Source: Apis mellifera (lineage: Eukaryota; Arthropoda; Insecta; Hymenoptera; Apidae). Taken from it: a stretch of DNA of 64,000 nucleotides. This document shows, piece after piece, positions 49,582 to 63,671 of the stretch. The position numbers were made by a program, and so were the translations under genes. The notes under the pieces were generated by a model. The model saw only the letters and a program-made list of their open reading frames with translations, was not told where the DNA came from and ran no database searches. The stretch is from the NCBI RefSeq assembly GCF_003254395.2, contig NC_037650.1, forward strand, positions 4,337,001 to 4,401,000, in the 5' to 3' direction. Position 1 is the stretch's first letter. Each line of letters begins with the position of its first letter.

Positions 49582-52500
49582 TTAGGCAGCATCGCCGGCA
49601 TCACTAGGTGAACGTATATCATCAATTTTAAGTATCATTTTGACCAATTGTGTAGCTAATAAAATCTGTTGTGTTTTACTCGTCAATGTTTCGATAACAT
49701 TTTGTGCTCGCATATCTGAAAAAAGAAATAATTATTTATTTCTACGAAATAACGTATTATAACGAAAAATGATTGCAAGTTCAATACGTACCATAAGTGC
49801 CGCGATTTAAGCAATCTACACCAAAAGCAGAATTGCTTTCGGCTATTTGTGCTGCTTTAATATCAGCTAAAGTATTTACAGGTGAAAGGCCAGAATTTTC
49901 AGCAAGTGCCATAGGCACAGCATCCAAAGCTTCGGCAAATGCACGGAATGCATATTGTTCCAAAGTGCTGATCTTATTAGCTTTATCTGCGCATGCCAAA
50001 GCACAAGAAATTTCGGCAGCACCTCCTCCATATAAAATTTTCTGATTTTTAATTACATTACGAACTGTACACAATGCATCATGAATAGCTCGTTTTGCTT
50101 CTTCAATGATCTAAAAATATAAATAAAAAAATTGGATATATATTTATATTGAACAAATAAAAAATATAGATAATAGTAAAAAAATGTAACATCAGAGAAA
50201 AAAGTTCAATTAAATTGATTTAAATTGAACAACAAAATAAATGTCATAATGTTTTATTCTTGCAAGGTGTCTGGTCAATTAGATATATCTGAATATCATT
50301 GAAATTCTCCTTGCTTTCATTATTTTTATAAGAATTCTGAAAATTAATTACCATTTTATTTCCACCACGGATAAATATGGTGACTGCTCGAGAATTTTTA
50401 CATTCTTCAATAACAAGCATTCGATCTTTAGTAGTACCAAACGTTAATTCTCTAACAACGCCTGCATGACCAAGTTTCTCTGGTGTCAGTTCTTCAAAGC
50501 GAGGAACAATACGTCCACCCGTAGCGATAGCTATTAACTGAAAAAAATTTAGTATTATTTTACGATTTTTTTTTTTTTTTTTTTTTTTTAACAAAGAAAT
50601 TAAGCCCTCAGATCTCATAATCTATTGGTCATTAGAGTTATGATAAAAGGAAGATAATTAACTAATATAGATATGAGAAAATTTTATAATTATTCTTACA
50701 ATTACAAAACACTAATGAAATGAAAAAATTAAATTACGAAAAATTAAATTAGCTTATTATCTTGACTTTTATCCTCTTTCATTGCACTTTATCATCATTG
50801 GGCAAATTAAATAATCATATAAAAGCAAAACTTACTTCGATTTCTGGGCCACCAACCCATCTAACAGCAGGTAATTCATTCTGAAGAAGAAGATGATTAG
50901 CTTCATCATCAAATCCCCATTGACAAATGGCAAGTGTTGCACCAGCATTTTTAACCCTTTTCACCATTTCAGTAAATTTTTCTTGTTCGTATTCACGTAA
51001 TGCTCTATAATCATCAACTGAAGTGACATCCAACTTATGCTTGGTTTTTGGTTTGGGAGGTTCAAATGGGCATGTTAAAATAGCTAATTTAACATTTTCC
51101 AACCTCTGAAATATTTATTAAAAATTTTATTATCCAATAGAATATTTCATTAAAAAAAAAAAAAAAAAAAAATGCCTTCAGCTCTCATAATCTTTTGATC
51201 ATTGAAGCCACTGTGAAGATCAAATTATTCAATAGTTACTTGAACAGAGACTTTTATTTTTTCAAAAGTTAACAAAATATAACTAAAGAAACAATTTAAA
51301 GTCCCAAAAACAAGTAAGCTAAAAAATTTATTTGAATTTTCACCCTTCTCTGTTCTCTTTTTCATCATTAGGCAAAATGAAATATCTTTTCAAATCAATA
51401 CATATTATTTTTGCAATTAATTATACCTTAGGCATTTGAGGATGGCTAAAATCTTTATCAATAACAACACCACGAACAAGGACTGTATCTTCCAATCTTC
51501 CTCCAACTTTTCCTTCTATTTTTATTAATTCAAAATTTACATCACGTGCAACAGGATCTAAAACTGCAAATACAGCATTTACAGCTATTTCTGCCATTTG
51601 TCTATGACATTTGTTGATACTAAAACAAACAGAGAAGCAATTATTCTTCCTTGTCCATAAATTAAACTTAAATAATAATAAAATGTTTTTCTTACATTTT
51701 AGAACCAAGACTGGTCATTGCAATTTTTATATAAGGTTCCAGATTGTCTGGACTACCTTCAAAATCATGTACAATCATTTTTAAATGATCTGTTGCACAT
51801 TTTGCTGCCATTTCAAAACCATCTGCTATTCTGATTGGATGAATTCCTTTATCTAGTAGTTGTTCTGCTTGTTCTAAGAGAGCACCCGCTAAAACAACTA
51901 CACCAGTAGTACCATCTCCAATCTCATCATCTTGGGATTGAGACAATTGAACCATTAATTTTGCAATTTCATGATCCACATCCATATTTTTTAAAATTGT
52001 TGCTCCATCATTTGTTACAGTAACATCACCATCAGAACTAACCATTAGTTTATCAAGGCCCTTAGGACCTAATGAAGTTTTCAAAATATTGGCTACATCA
52101 CGAGCTGCCAAAATATGTGACTGCAAATATTCAACATTTATTAAAGATATTATTAATATATTTTATACAAAACTTATGAGGATAATATTACTCAATAAAT
52201 TTCAAGATTCTATTGAACTTATTTCAGAAGAAGCCATAATATCCATATATGGATAAAAATCACAATCAACGAAATTTATTCAATTCTTTAAATTATTGAA
52301 ACATTAAATTTATGAAAAAAAAATTATAATAATAATTATAAAATACAATTTTTAAATATATATAATATATTATTAATTCAGATTATACATTTTTACGATA
52401 TTTCTATAGCTATTTTAGAATAATGTCGCCATTGCCGTTTCACGTGGTCAGTTTAATTAATCGTTAACAAAAGCTTTTAATTTTTTTAGTTCAATAAAAT

Positions 52501-52690
52501 CATGAGAAAATATTGAGAAAAATTTTTTATTACTTTTCTAATTGAAATGAAAAAAAAAGTTATTTAAATAATATAACAATACCTTGATGGCATCAATACC
52601 GGTTAAGCGTTTTTGCTTTTCCTGGTTACGAAGAATAATAAAAGGCCGACCGTATTCATCAAAGGCCACAGTACCAGGTATTGCAGTCAT
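49582..52690 (-). CDS. CCT5: T-complex protein 1 subunit epsilon (CCT5 chaperonin)
   Basis: Subunit of the cytosolic TRiC/CCT double-ring chaperonin, which folds actin, tubulin and other clients in an ATP-driven cycle. Exons: 52583-52690, 51696-52120, 51427-51619, 50836-51105, 50352-50537, 49792-50110 and 49582-49715; phases fit and give 544 aa (human CCT5 is 541). Family hallmarks in order: VAFDEYGRPFI near the N-terminus, TSLGPKGLDKLMV, DVTVTNDGATIL, the ATPase motif GDGTTGVVVLAGALLE, CPFEPPKPKTKHKLDVTS, ICQWGFDDEANHLLLQN, IFIRGGNKM, ILYGGGAAEISCALA, and KMILKIDDIR at the C-terminus. ATG is at 52690 and TAA at 49582-49584. Epsilon-specific segments (FDEYGRPF, WGFDDEANHLL) separate it from the other seven subunits. 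Confidence 0.96.
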
Positions 52691-55471
52691 TTTGTTCCAA
52701 AAAACTTGGACTTTACGTTTAAAGTAGTTGTAACGAAAAGATTTATAAACTTACAAACTTACGTTTCTTTGTCGTCAAAACTACACGACCATTTTGTTGC
52801 CCATAACGGATGTTCATAAGCATGTAGTGCCATCTATTCTCGAATATTCTGGGTTAGGTATGTTCGAAAATGGAACTTGAAAACGAAAATCACTATCATA
52901 ATCTACAAATTTTTTTTTTTAAATTATTTGAAAAATCTTTTGCAATAAATAGTTAAAAAGATATAATCTTTTATTATAAAAGAGAAATAAATAGCAAAAG
53001 GTAAATATAATATATTTAGCTCTTCTCGTTTATTCAAATTGTATAAAAATTTAATAAAAATTTTTTCAAATATTTGATTTAAATATTTTTAAAAGATGTA
53101 ATAAATAAAAAAAAAAATATATTTTATAGAAATGGTGAAAAAAATGAACAAAAGATAGGTTTAAATATTTTATATGCATCACAATTTATTTGACATTAAA
53201 CTATTACAACTTTGTATTATAATTTTGAACATTACATATACATAGTTATAGACATATAATTATTTTGGAATTAATTCATTTAATGAGAGGTACTTTCTTT
53301 TAACTCCAGGCCATATTGCCCGTAATTCCTCAATGAGTCGTACGTCCAAACAATATGAATTTTGTTTAAATTTTTCATATTGGAAGGAATTTACTATTCT
53401 ATAATGTGTATATATATATGTATTACTTTCATTCATTTAGTAGTTCATAGTTTTCTTCTTCATTTTCAAATAATAATTACTGAATGATAAAAATAAATAC
53501 ATACAGAATGAAATTAATATGATAGTAGATTAAATTAAATTTAAATTTCACGCAATAGATATTCAGATATTCGACTTGATTTTTTATAATTATAAATTAA
53601 TCATCTCGAATAAAATAATCGATTAATATGAGATTACGCACGACACATTAGAGAATAATTATATTTTGTTATAATTATATGTTTACGGAAAATATATGAA
53701 TATATAAATATGTATATGATGTTTAGGTATACATATTGATCAAAGATAAAAATATAATTTCAATAAGATATATCTCATAATATATAACATTCACATTTAA
53801 AACTTTCTTAATGGATTAGGCATTCATATAGTATATTAGAATTCTCTTATATAATAAAAGATCAACGCTGGAAGTATAATATCGTGTAACGAGAAATATG
53901 TTTTCTTCATTTTGTGTGTTTGGACACTCGACTAGCATTAATAGCATAGAAACGAAGAGTTGTCCAAATTTCGCAACAGGTACTTTACGCATCAAATAGT
54001 TCTTCGCAACAGTGTTTAAAATAACACTGCGGTTTCTTGTAAATTACAATTATAACGTTTGCTTCATTTATCTTCATAACTATGTTCGTAAGTAATACTT
54101 TCTCTCGTCATGTATGTATCTTTTAAAATCTTGATTCTCGGTAACATTTAACGATTTTCATCTATATATATCCAGTTTTAATTATATTATATTTAATAGA
54201 ATTTCAATAACATTTAACGCGAAGCGATCTCCACATTTTTAACGTATTCGATATAGAGCGATTCCCACAAACAATATTTAGAGATTTCCACAATAAACGT
54301 TTAATCGAGTAATTCACATTTGAACGAGTTTTTCTACTAAAATTCTACGTACATACGTATCTCTAATAATTTAGAATCTATCTACTAGACAAAGCAAAAC
54401 TTTATTGCTGCAACTTTTAATTTCTTTCTCGATTCATGTTAATCAAAATGTTTTGCTTTACTTGTTATTACTTATTGTTAGTAATATAATTTACGTTTGT
54501 TAGACACCGACGAAGATTTTGAAAACTCTTCAGATTAAATGTTCGATACAATCGAGCGAACTCTCTCATACGCGATTCACGTGCAGACATTTATCTAATA
54601 GTGTAACATCACTTCAATATTTTCAAGTTTTCCTCGTGAAAAATATATAATTCTATCACTGGTATCAGGATATCATTTGATCTCTTTCTGAGAATTAGAA
54701 AAATTAAAATATTTTATTTTCTGTGCGTTTGAGTAATTCGAGTAGAGATATCTTAAGAGTAAATTTAGGGAACTTTATTCAGGAATCTTTTATAGATTTC
54801 GATAATGAAATAAAATGAATAAGTACAGAGTGAAAGAAATGAAAGCTATTTTTTTTTTTTTTTTTTCAGAGAACTCTCGACAAAATTTTACTTAAAATCA
54901 ATTTCTAGAATTATGATTTTACAATTAATAGTAAAGTAGTACAACATTTTTCTAACATTTTTATCATTATTATCATCATTTAGATCCGAGCTATTCAATT
55001 CCTATCTATTTTAATTTCTATTTTAGTTTAACCAGACTAAGTGGGAAAAAGTAAGAATAGTAAAAGTAATGGTAAAGAGGAAACTTCTTCTCTTCTATCA
55101 CGCATCCAGTACGCATTATTCATCGATTATTAAATTCAATTTTTGAAATACACGCTGTATAATTCTTTTCATTAATATTTAATAATACCTTATAACCTTA
55201 TAAGACGGACTATTCTGATATGTATCGTATTTTTTTCAGTCGTAATATTTGGAAGAAAACAATTAAAAAGCGCGTTTGTGATTTCTCTCCACTCTTGACA
55301 GACTTACGAACATCGAAACAATTTAGGAAATTTCGAAATAACAGACTTATATCTTATCTTTTTTTCTTTTTTTTTTTCTTTTTTTTTTTTCAGTGTAATG
55401 ACAAGAGGGATTTGATTTATCTAGACACGCCTTTCATTTTCACCAGTTCATGAGGAACGATATATAGCTTT
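52691..55471. other. Intergenic: CCT5 promoter and long 3' region of the prohormone gene
   Basis: The CCT5 5' region lies near 52690-52860. The remaining 2.6 kb is AT-rich with no coding exon seen. It probably includes a long 3' UTR of the minus-strand prohormone gene, as minus-strand AATAAA signals occur near 54402 and 54765. Poly-T runs lie at 54848-54866 and 55370-55390. Confidence 0.5.
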
Positions 55472-56842
55472 TTAGGCGAAGGGAGCCTTAAGGGAACGTT
55501 TAAAGATACGATTTCCCTGCCCAGTGATCCGTTTTTCGCCAGAAGTGTACTGGACGATCGATTTTATTTGGTCCGTTGCAACCGGTCCGATGCAAACCAG
55601 AGGATCTTTGAAATACGAGCAAACCTAGCGAGAAGAAGAAAGAAGATTCGTAGGGGAATGATCCTTCTGCATGTTTTTAAATAAAAAATACCTTTCTTGG
55701 CGTTTGTCGATGACGTCTCTGAAGCTGACAGCATAAACCGCGACTGATATCGCATTCCCCGGACACGTTACACTCCTCATCTGTGTAATTAATTAAAAAT
55801 ATAAGGATACTCTATATATTTAGAAATGGAATACACGTATGATTCTTCAACGTGAGATTCATTTGACGTAATTATTTTATCGATTATCTTTGAATTTTTA
55901 TCGCGTAAAAGATATTTTCTGACCGGTTAATACGTCGATGACGTCACTTGCCGTAGATTTATATTTTACTTACTGTATAATTTGTTCGAAGTTATTGGCA
56001 CCTGACACGAACGAGTTTCGCTACCGGCAACCTCGGCGCACATTAAACCAGTTTCGCAATCGTTATCATTCCTGCAAAGTTCTCCCTGTTTCTGCCCCAA
56101 TTCGAAAACGCAGTGGCCAACATCTATAATTGAAGAAGATGAATTTGCGCCTTCTAAAATCATTTAACAATGGAGGGGGGGAACGAAGAATGATAGTTAC
56201 CTCCATCGACATTCATGCAAATAGAACCCGGACAACAGTGCTCGTTAAGCGTACATTTTCTTTCATAGCATGGTATAACTTCTTCCAGAGAGTCATACGA
56301 ATACCCATAACTGGTAGATAATGGACGCTTGAAATGAAACGCATGATATTTTATTATTATTATAATTATGTGAAATGGAAAATAGAAGAAATGATGGATA
56401 ACATATATCTTTTTAATTTGTACATTAGAGATAAGATATTTGAAACAATTTAAAGCGGATTAATAATCGATTTCAAAGAAAATTTAATAATATTTCCCCT
56501 GTCTTTCTATGGTCTGCAAATAAATGTGTGTGAAAAGCGCACAATTCTACGAAAATAATATATCGATCGTACACCGGTAATACTGCGGCAAAGTTGCAAA
56601 CCAGTTATTTGATGTGCGAAGATATCACTGACATCGGAGAAAACTTGATCAAAAAATTTTTTTCATACCTGATACAATCCTGACTTGCTTATATGATCAC
56701 CGTGACTACCGTAGCCAAGGTTCGATAACATTTCTGGGCTGAAACGATTAAATAGACCACCCCATGCCTCGACACCAAAGTGCATCGTGCTTACTAGAGC
56801 AACGACGGTCAGAGCAACACACGTGTACATTTTTTGTCCCAT
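55472..56842 (-). CDS. ITG-like neuropeptide precursor (prohormone-3)
   Basis: Secreted neuropeptide precursor; prohormone-3 of the honeybee brain is known for the peptide ITGQGNRIF. Exons: 56669-56842, 56201-56327, 55974-56123, 55692-55780 and 55472-55624; phases fit and give 230 aa. The N-terminus (YTCVALTVVALVSTMHFGVEA) is a signal peptide. ATG at 56842 is used; an in-frame ATG at 56830 is equally plausible. The middle holds a Cys-rich module (CYERKCTLNEHCCPGSICM ... CRNDNDCETGLMC ... CNVSGECDISRGLCC) spaced like a prokineticin/dickkopf colipase fold. Near the C-terminus ITGQGNRIF is flanked by KR dibasic sites, then SLKAPFA. It is unusual that the peptide trails a disulfide-rich domain which could be the main bioactive part. 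Confidence 0.93.
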
Positions 56843-57173
56843 GTGAGTATATCGCTGTTGAAACCTCTGAAATTCAAGTAATTTTTAAAGATATTTCAAG
56901 TCCAAATGTAACATCACACGCGAAATTTATTCAACGATTCAAATATTTTACATCTTGAAATTGAATAATTTTTTTTTTTTTGTTTACAGAAATCAAACAA
57001 CCGATAAAAATTATTAACAATGGAAGAAAAATACATGGAAATGATATTTTCGTGACAGTTTTCAACAATTGGCGAACATTTTTGTCGAAGCAATTTTACA
57101 AAAAGTTTCTCGAACAGGCAAGTATGGTTCCTTTGTATTCGTTTTTGTAAATTTAAAAAATTCTCGAACTTAC

Positions 57174-57316
57174 GAATTATTTCTTCACTTGCTAGTATTT
57201 CTTTAAGTAAGCGGAGCTGGAAAGATCGACTCTTGTCTCTTCTCGGGGATCAACAAGTCCTCAATGAAGCTTGCTGGAGGACTGAGTCTGAGCCGTGCTT
57301 GCATTAGCAATCTATA
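57174..57316 (-). promoter_or_regulatory. Core promoter and noncoding exon 1 of the prohormone gene
   Basis: Minus strand: TATAGATT with its TATAGA core at 57316-57311, then an arthropod initiator TCAGT at 57285-57281, about 31-33 bases away. A likely untranslated exon runs from there to 57174 with donor AATTC|GTAAGTT. The next acceptor is at 56866 (TTTCAG), upstream of the ATG. Confidence 0.5.
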
Positions 57317-59523
57317 CTTCTACGTTGTTCCGGTTTCCCTTGTACAGGCTTGTGCAAACATCCGCGCAAGCGCATCCCTTGACTTTTTTTTTACGCACAT
57401 GACCTAGGTACCATTTTATCCATTCAGATTTCAAGCTCAGTATTTTTAGTTATTTATAGATTTATTTCTCTCGTTCAAGATTAAATTGGGAAATTTTTTT
57501 CTTTTTTTTCTTTTTTTTTTTTTTTTTTTTTTTTTTTTACGATAAAAAATTTTCAACACAAATCTTTGCAAGTTTATCTAATTATGAGAAACGTGAAACG
57601 TGAAATCAATGGCAGAACTATTCTGCGTGTTTACCCTGGGAATTTTCCTGGAAATTTTGTTTGCCTCGTAAATGCAATTTCAATTTAATTAACAATCGCG
57701 CGTATTGTAAATATCCTTGGGGGAGAATATTGCGTGTTGTAAAAATATTTTTATAAAATCATCTTGAAAGAAAAGATTTAAACGTGGAAGATTTTAACGT
57801 GGAATTATAATTGTATTTTACGCGGTATTTCATAATTATTTAGAAAATAAAAATTTCCGTGAAAATTATATCTCGCTTCAGGATAGCACAGCAGCGCCAT
57901 TCTCGTTGAGCACCTCGCTTTCACGTGGGTGTTTAGCTCTTTCTTCGTCATTCAACCCGAATGTCATTGTTTTCATCTCTGTTGGTCGTATTGATCCGGG
58001 ATGTCCTGATGTTCCACAGGGCGGTCGATCCTGCTCTATATATTCGTTTCCTAGCCGCCTCGTGAATACTTGTATATGTAATAATAAAGAGGATGCACTT
58101 AGCTTGAGTAAAACAATATAATATAACAGTGTGTCATTTTATTTTTACTTTGCGCGTTTTCTTTTTTTTTTTCTTTTTCGATAAAGAAAATTTCCTCTCG
58201 TTTTATAATTGAACGGCAAGGCAAAGGAAAAAAAAAAAAAAACGAATAAGAAATTGCTCTTCCGAGAAAATATCTTTCCCTGAGAAAATTTTGATTTTAT
58301 ATCACAAATCTTATGTTTATGTTTGCAGATCACGATTCAAGTTGTTCCTAACATTGTTAAAGAGTTATCGTATCGTATGCACCAATACACGACCCATCTG
58401 TCTGTGAAAATGCCAAAGTATGTAATTTATATTGCATGTGTAACAACTATTTATAACATGTAACAACAAGGTCCTATATAGTTCTGCATAGACCTTTTTT
58501 TTATATTTATAGAGAGTATCTAAAATCAAGATTTATAAAAAATTGGAGAAATTAGATATACGTGATACAATGATAATTCGTTGTTGATTAATCATTTTTT
58601 ATTTTTACTCTCTATCAGGTTTAAACTATCGGTAGTTTAATCATTCGTGCATGCTCAGATTAATTATAATTGCGTTCGTTTAAATATTTTCATCAAGTAG
58701 AAATATTACGTTAAATCTCGATTGTTGCGTGCTAATGCAACGTATAAAATTGTGAATTTCCAAGAAATTTCCACGATTAAACTTTTTCAACATTATATTA
58801 TAACTCGCTACGAGTCGTTAATTATTACAAGTTCGTTCGAAGGTTCTTGAAAAATGAGTTTTCTCGTCAATCATATCTGTAATTTTTATTTCATACTTTT
58901 ATATACTCTTATTTTTTTTTTCTAATTCTTATTCTTTTTTTTTCAGGTGTGTATCTTCCATCGGCGCGTGAAAAGGATAGAAAAGAAATGGTTATTATCT
59001 CGTATAAAAATGAGTTTAATAAATAACAGCTAACAACGAAATAAATAAGGCTCACACTTCGTAAACTGTATACATATAGCACGTGTAACACGTACTCACG
59101 TATATACAATACATGGAACACGCAATACGTTCAATATTGGATGCACATAAATACACGGTGGTGAATTTTCGTATACCGTTAATTATAAAATATCTCGATT
59201 GTAATATAATATTTTCAAAATTTAAACAATCGAGATACAAGAAAATAATTTATCCATTCTAACAAGTATCTACTTGTTAAAAAAAAAAAAAAAAAGGAGA
59301 AGAAAAACGATAATCAGATGAAAAGAAAAATTATTTCCAAAATTGGAAATTAAGTATACGAAACGTATCCATGTTCGTATTCATGTCCTTTTGGTCAATT
59401 GGACGATATTCTTCAATCTATTCCGAAGGAAATAAATTAATTCTTCCTTTGTACATTTATACAATTGGCACGTAATCATCAGTGCCTGTCACCTTGTCCA
59501 GGAAACACACTATTCTCTGTCTT
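57317..59523. other. Intergenic, prohormone upstream and filzig-like downstream
   Basis: Mostly AT-rich, with a long T tract at 57507-57538. A GC-richer patch at about 57,880-58,060 includes TATATA near 58038 and no recognised product. The part next to 59524 should be the filzig-like 3' UTR. No coding gene was supported. Confidence 0.5.
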
Positions 59524-62500
59524 TCAGACCCCAGTGATACTTTGTAGCCAAGGTTTGAAGTAAGTCGTTCTCATGTATACACCTGGAAGATAAGGTGCGG
59601 CACATGTTATTCCGTGCGATACGGTGCCCACCAAGAACCATCTTCCGTCTGGTCGTTGCATTACCAATGGACCACCACTGTCACCCTGTAAACAAATTAA
59701 ACAAAAATAGATGGCGAATAATTCTCAAACGCGAGAGAGAGAAAAAAATGGAAATTGTTATAATACCTCGCAAGAATCTTTTTGTCCATTTGCATAACCC
59801 GCACAGAGGAAGCTGTCGAGAATTAATTTAGAATGTCCAGCTGTCTGGAACATTTCTTGACACACGGAATTCTTAATTATAGGCACTTGAACTTCTTGTA
59901 GAACAGAGGGTACACCACCGTCTGCAAAATTAATAATTATTTATTAAGGACATTAATTAAAAATGAAATAGCGAAGAAACAGTGGTGTACTGACTGTATT
60001 TCAATCGTCCCCAGCCAGTCACGGTAGCCATTCTACCAGTGAAATCTATACCATCATTGGGCATACAAATTGGGATTATGTGAACGTCAAATTGTATCGG
60101 TGATTCCAGCTCCAAAAGTGCCAAGTCGCTCTCGAACGTAGTTGGATTGTAACCCCTGTTCACGATTACTCGACGAACGTTCCTCGTCATGCTTCGCTTT
60201 GCTTCCAATTCACCGGATAGATCGAACTCTCCGAAAACGGCGACCAACGTTGCCAAAAATCTGACGACGATATTTAGATCATCAGGATGATGATACACAA
60301 ATACTTTATTCACGTGTTCAAAAATAAAAGAAAAGGATTGAAAAATATTGAAGCACCTACCCTGGTTGACAGTGGGCAGCAGTGATGACGTATTTGTCTG
60401 TGATAAGAACACCGCCGCATTTATTTTTGGTAAAGAGACCCAACCAAGTTGCCTCTCGAACCAAAACTTGCCACGGCCATTCGCCGAACGTCGCCGCTTT
60501 ACCACCGACGATTCTCCCAGATTTGACCAAAGGTCTTATGCCGCATTCTGCGAAATTCAATGAGGGAGTATTCACGACGAGACGAAGTCGAACTCTTAAG
60601 AAAGATAGAACGAAGGAACTTACGAGAACGAAAATCATTGGACGAGGTGATCTGGGGACTGGTGGTGGTTTCGATGGCGGCGGAAGTACTGGTCTCCTCC
60701 TCGATAATTGTCCCTTCCGTGCTTGTCGCCAACGTCGTAGTAGGCCTCTTGGTCGGTCTCGGACGTTTCGTCGTAATCTGGGGTTTCCTCGTGGTCGCGC
60801 CAGGCACCGTGTTCGGTTTTGGTTTCAGGGTGGTCGGTTTCGAAGGGCGAACTGGTTTCTCGGATGATGCGAAAGGTTTCAAAGTAGTCGGCCGATTGAT
60901 GGACGGCCTCTTCGTGGTCGCCGGTTTCTTGGTCGTGACGTACGAAGGTTTGACGGTCGTAGTTGGCTTTCGCAACGGTTTCCTCGTGGTGGATATGACA
61001 GGCCTCTTGGTGGACGTTGGGGCCGACGTCGCGTTGGCTCGATTGTACACGATATCCTTGAGATCCTGAAGCAAAATTATTGCAATATCGACCGTTTAAA
61101 TTGATGACAATTATTAAGTGGTTACCTGGAAATTGTCTTGCAACGATTGCATGATCTTGTTGACGAACGTGTCCACTTTGTTGGTGAGCACGTCGTCCTC
61201 GATGAAGGTTGGCGTTGGAATGTCGTTCTCGCTTAATATCTCGATGTCTGGATAACCCGTGTTATTGAAGGTCTCGACGATGGTTGGTTTCTCCTGTTGC
61301 GAGATCGGAGTCGAAATATTGAGATTCGGATTTCGAACCGGAGGGAAATTGATCAGGTCGTCGGGTGCGGCTGTCTCTTCGTCGCAATGTGGCGGCACAG
61401 AGGTGGTGGTCGATTTCGGATATATCTCGGTTGAAACGGCAGGATCTTTGAACACTATCGTATGAACGGGCTGTCCAACGTTCTCCTCGGTGAAAATTAT
61501 GTTGGAAGGAGTGGACGGTTTCAGGTGGAAACTCGGTTTCTCGGACCACGTGGAGAAGGTGGTCCAAATCGTGGGTCTTTTCGTCGACAACCTCTCCGAG
61601 TTTATCTCGGTCTGAGAGGTTGTGGATTTCGTGTCGTAGCTACTGTCCACCACTGGCTCGGAAGTGGTGCCGTCTTTCACGTTGACGCTGAAGAAACTGG
61701 TCGAGACCACGTTGTTCGTAGCCACGTTCGAGATAACCGTGCTGACGTTGTGAGTTATGGTCGTGGAGACACTTGGCTTTTTCGTGGTGAGCGGGCTCGG
61801 CCTGGTCGACTCGATCGTAGGCTTGAAGATCACGGTGGACCCGACACTTTCACCTACCGTCGGTCTCCTCGTCACCGTTTTCTGAGTCGTCTCCGTGGTG
61901 AATTCCGTGCCTAGTGGGCCCAGCACGATGACGGTCGGTGCAGGCGGATTCGTCGTAGTCACTTTGGCGGAATAATCGGAAGTCGGGGGGCTGGTGAAAA
62001 TTGATTGAGTGGACGGTCTCGAGGAATGCGCGTTCGAGGTTGAATAATACGAAGCGTGAGTCGTATCCGTGGGTATAGTTTCGTAGCTGTAATAATTGGA
62101 CGATTGTTGTCCCGGTTTGTAGAAGGTGTAGGGGAATGATTCGGCAGTGGTCGGTGGTTGAGAAACGAAGGGTGGTTTCGTGGAGATTCGGACCAACGAA
62201 GGTTTCGAAGTTTCGTCGATGCTCACCCACTTATTAATGGACGAATTCGGCGTTTGAATCGTCGTTCCCGTTCCCGGCTTCGTGTCGTTCAAGATTGATA
62301 TTATGTGATTGATCGCTATTTCCTCCTTATCTATCATATCGTCCTTTTTGTTTCCGGAGGGCGCGTCGTAAGTGATGGTCGGCACTCTAATCAATTCGTT
62401 CTTTTTGTCGCTTGGAATGGTCGTCATCGGCGTGGTGGTTACTTTGTTGATCGATTCATCAGCCTCCACGTCCTTGGTCGATACCCTTTCTTCCAACGTG

Positions 62501-63671
62501 CTGATCTTTTCGAAGTTATCGATCGCCGTCTCTTGGGGGAGGGAAGAGGTCGTGAGCCTCTGCGTGTTGGCGTACAATTGAGTGATGGGCAATTTCGACG
62601 ACGCGCCTAACGTTTCATCTTCCGCGGAAGATGAGACGTGCATCGAAGGCGAGGATTGATCGGGGAATTTAATCCACTGTGTCGTCGTCGATGTGCTGAC
62701 GCGATGAGTGGTGTCGTCGTGCACAGGCCTCTTAATTTCCGTGTACGACACACTTTCGGTCACTTTCGGCCTCTGAGTGGTGGCGGTGCTCGAAGTTTCA
62801 GTCACTTTCTTCTGATCGACGGTCGACTCGACGTTGGGTTTGAACGAGAAATCATCGGGATTGTTGGTCTCGTTCAACATAGTCCCATTCTCGTTCAATA
62901 ATATCGTGTCGGGCGAGGTGTGGTTGTTCTGGCCCAATCCTTGGGAGAACAGGGCCGGAAGTTGGTCAACCGGATCGGCTATCTGAAGTATCTGATCCGG
63001 GCTTAGCAAAGTGGTGACCGGATTAATGACAGGATTGCTCGGACGATTCTGTATGTTGTTATTCGAATGGGTCAACAATCCCGGGAGAGCAAGATCGTCC
63101 AATATGTTCTGCTGGCCAAGCAGAGCCGGAAAATCTTCCTCCAGATGGGTTACGTCTGGTTGTACGGGTAATTGTGGCTTCTCCGAGTTTTCAACGCTGT
63201 CTTGGATCTGCCCGTTCCCGGATATCGACTTGGTCGTGGTCGAAGGGGGGGCGTCGAACGTGGAAATTTTGGTGTACGTGATTCCTTGGTTCTTGTTCAC
63301 TTGGGTGGACGCGTGATGATCGATAATATCCATCTTGACGGTGTTGTCCTGGGACACCGTCATCCCGACCGGCGTCCCGTCCGAATTCAACAAGATGGGA
63401 ATATCCGGGACGTGATCGATTTCGTGCACGTTGAATATTTCATCGTTGCTCGGAACGTTTTCGACGTTGGTGCCGGTCAAAGTTTTCAACGGCAGTTGGC
63501 AGCACGCGCCGAAAAGGAAACCGTCCATACAAGCGCCGACCACTTGTCCATTTCGTCGCGAGCATTCATAATTGAACATGCATATAGCTGGCTCGTTTGA
63601 CTTGACCCGGGATGGTATTGTGGGTTGACACGCTTTCGGTACTATTCTATATCCGCCGAATAATCTCCTAC
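59524..63671 (-). CDS. flz: Filzig/Stubble-type trypsin-like serine protease (C-terminal part)
   Basis: Extracellular or membrane-anchored epithelial protease of the S1 family. Exons in the window: 61126-63671, 60624-61065, 60361-60547, 59995-60260, 59767-59921 and 59524-59685 (TGA at 59524-59526), all in phase. The first listed exon starts inside a codon (acceptor GTGCAG at 63672), so the N-terminus with any signal anchor lies beyond the window. That exon opens with a clip-like Cys module (CMFNYECSRRNGQVVGACMDG, then FGACC), then about 900 residues of Ser/Thr/Pro-rich linker with repeated KPTT/TKRP motifs. The protease domain starts RIVGG after a Cys (ECGIRPL) likely bridged to the pro-region. 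The triad is H in VITAAHC, D in DLALLELESP and S in GDSGGP. DSC six residues before that Ser gives the Asp of trypsin specificity. The domain resembles Drosophila filzig most closely (from memory, not searched). Confidence 0.9.
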
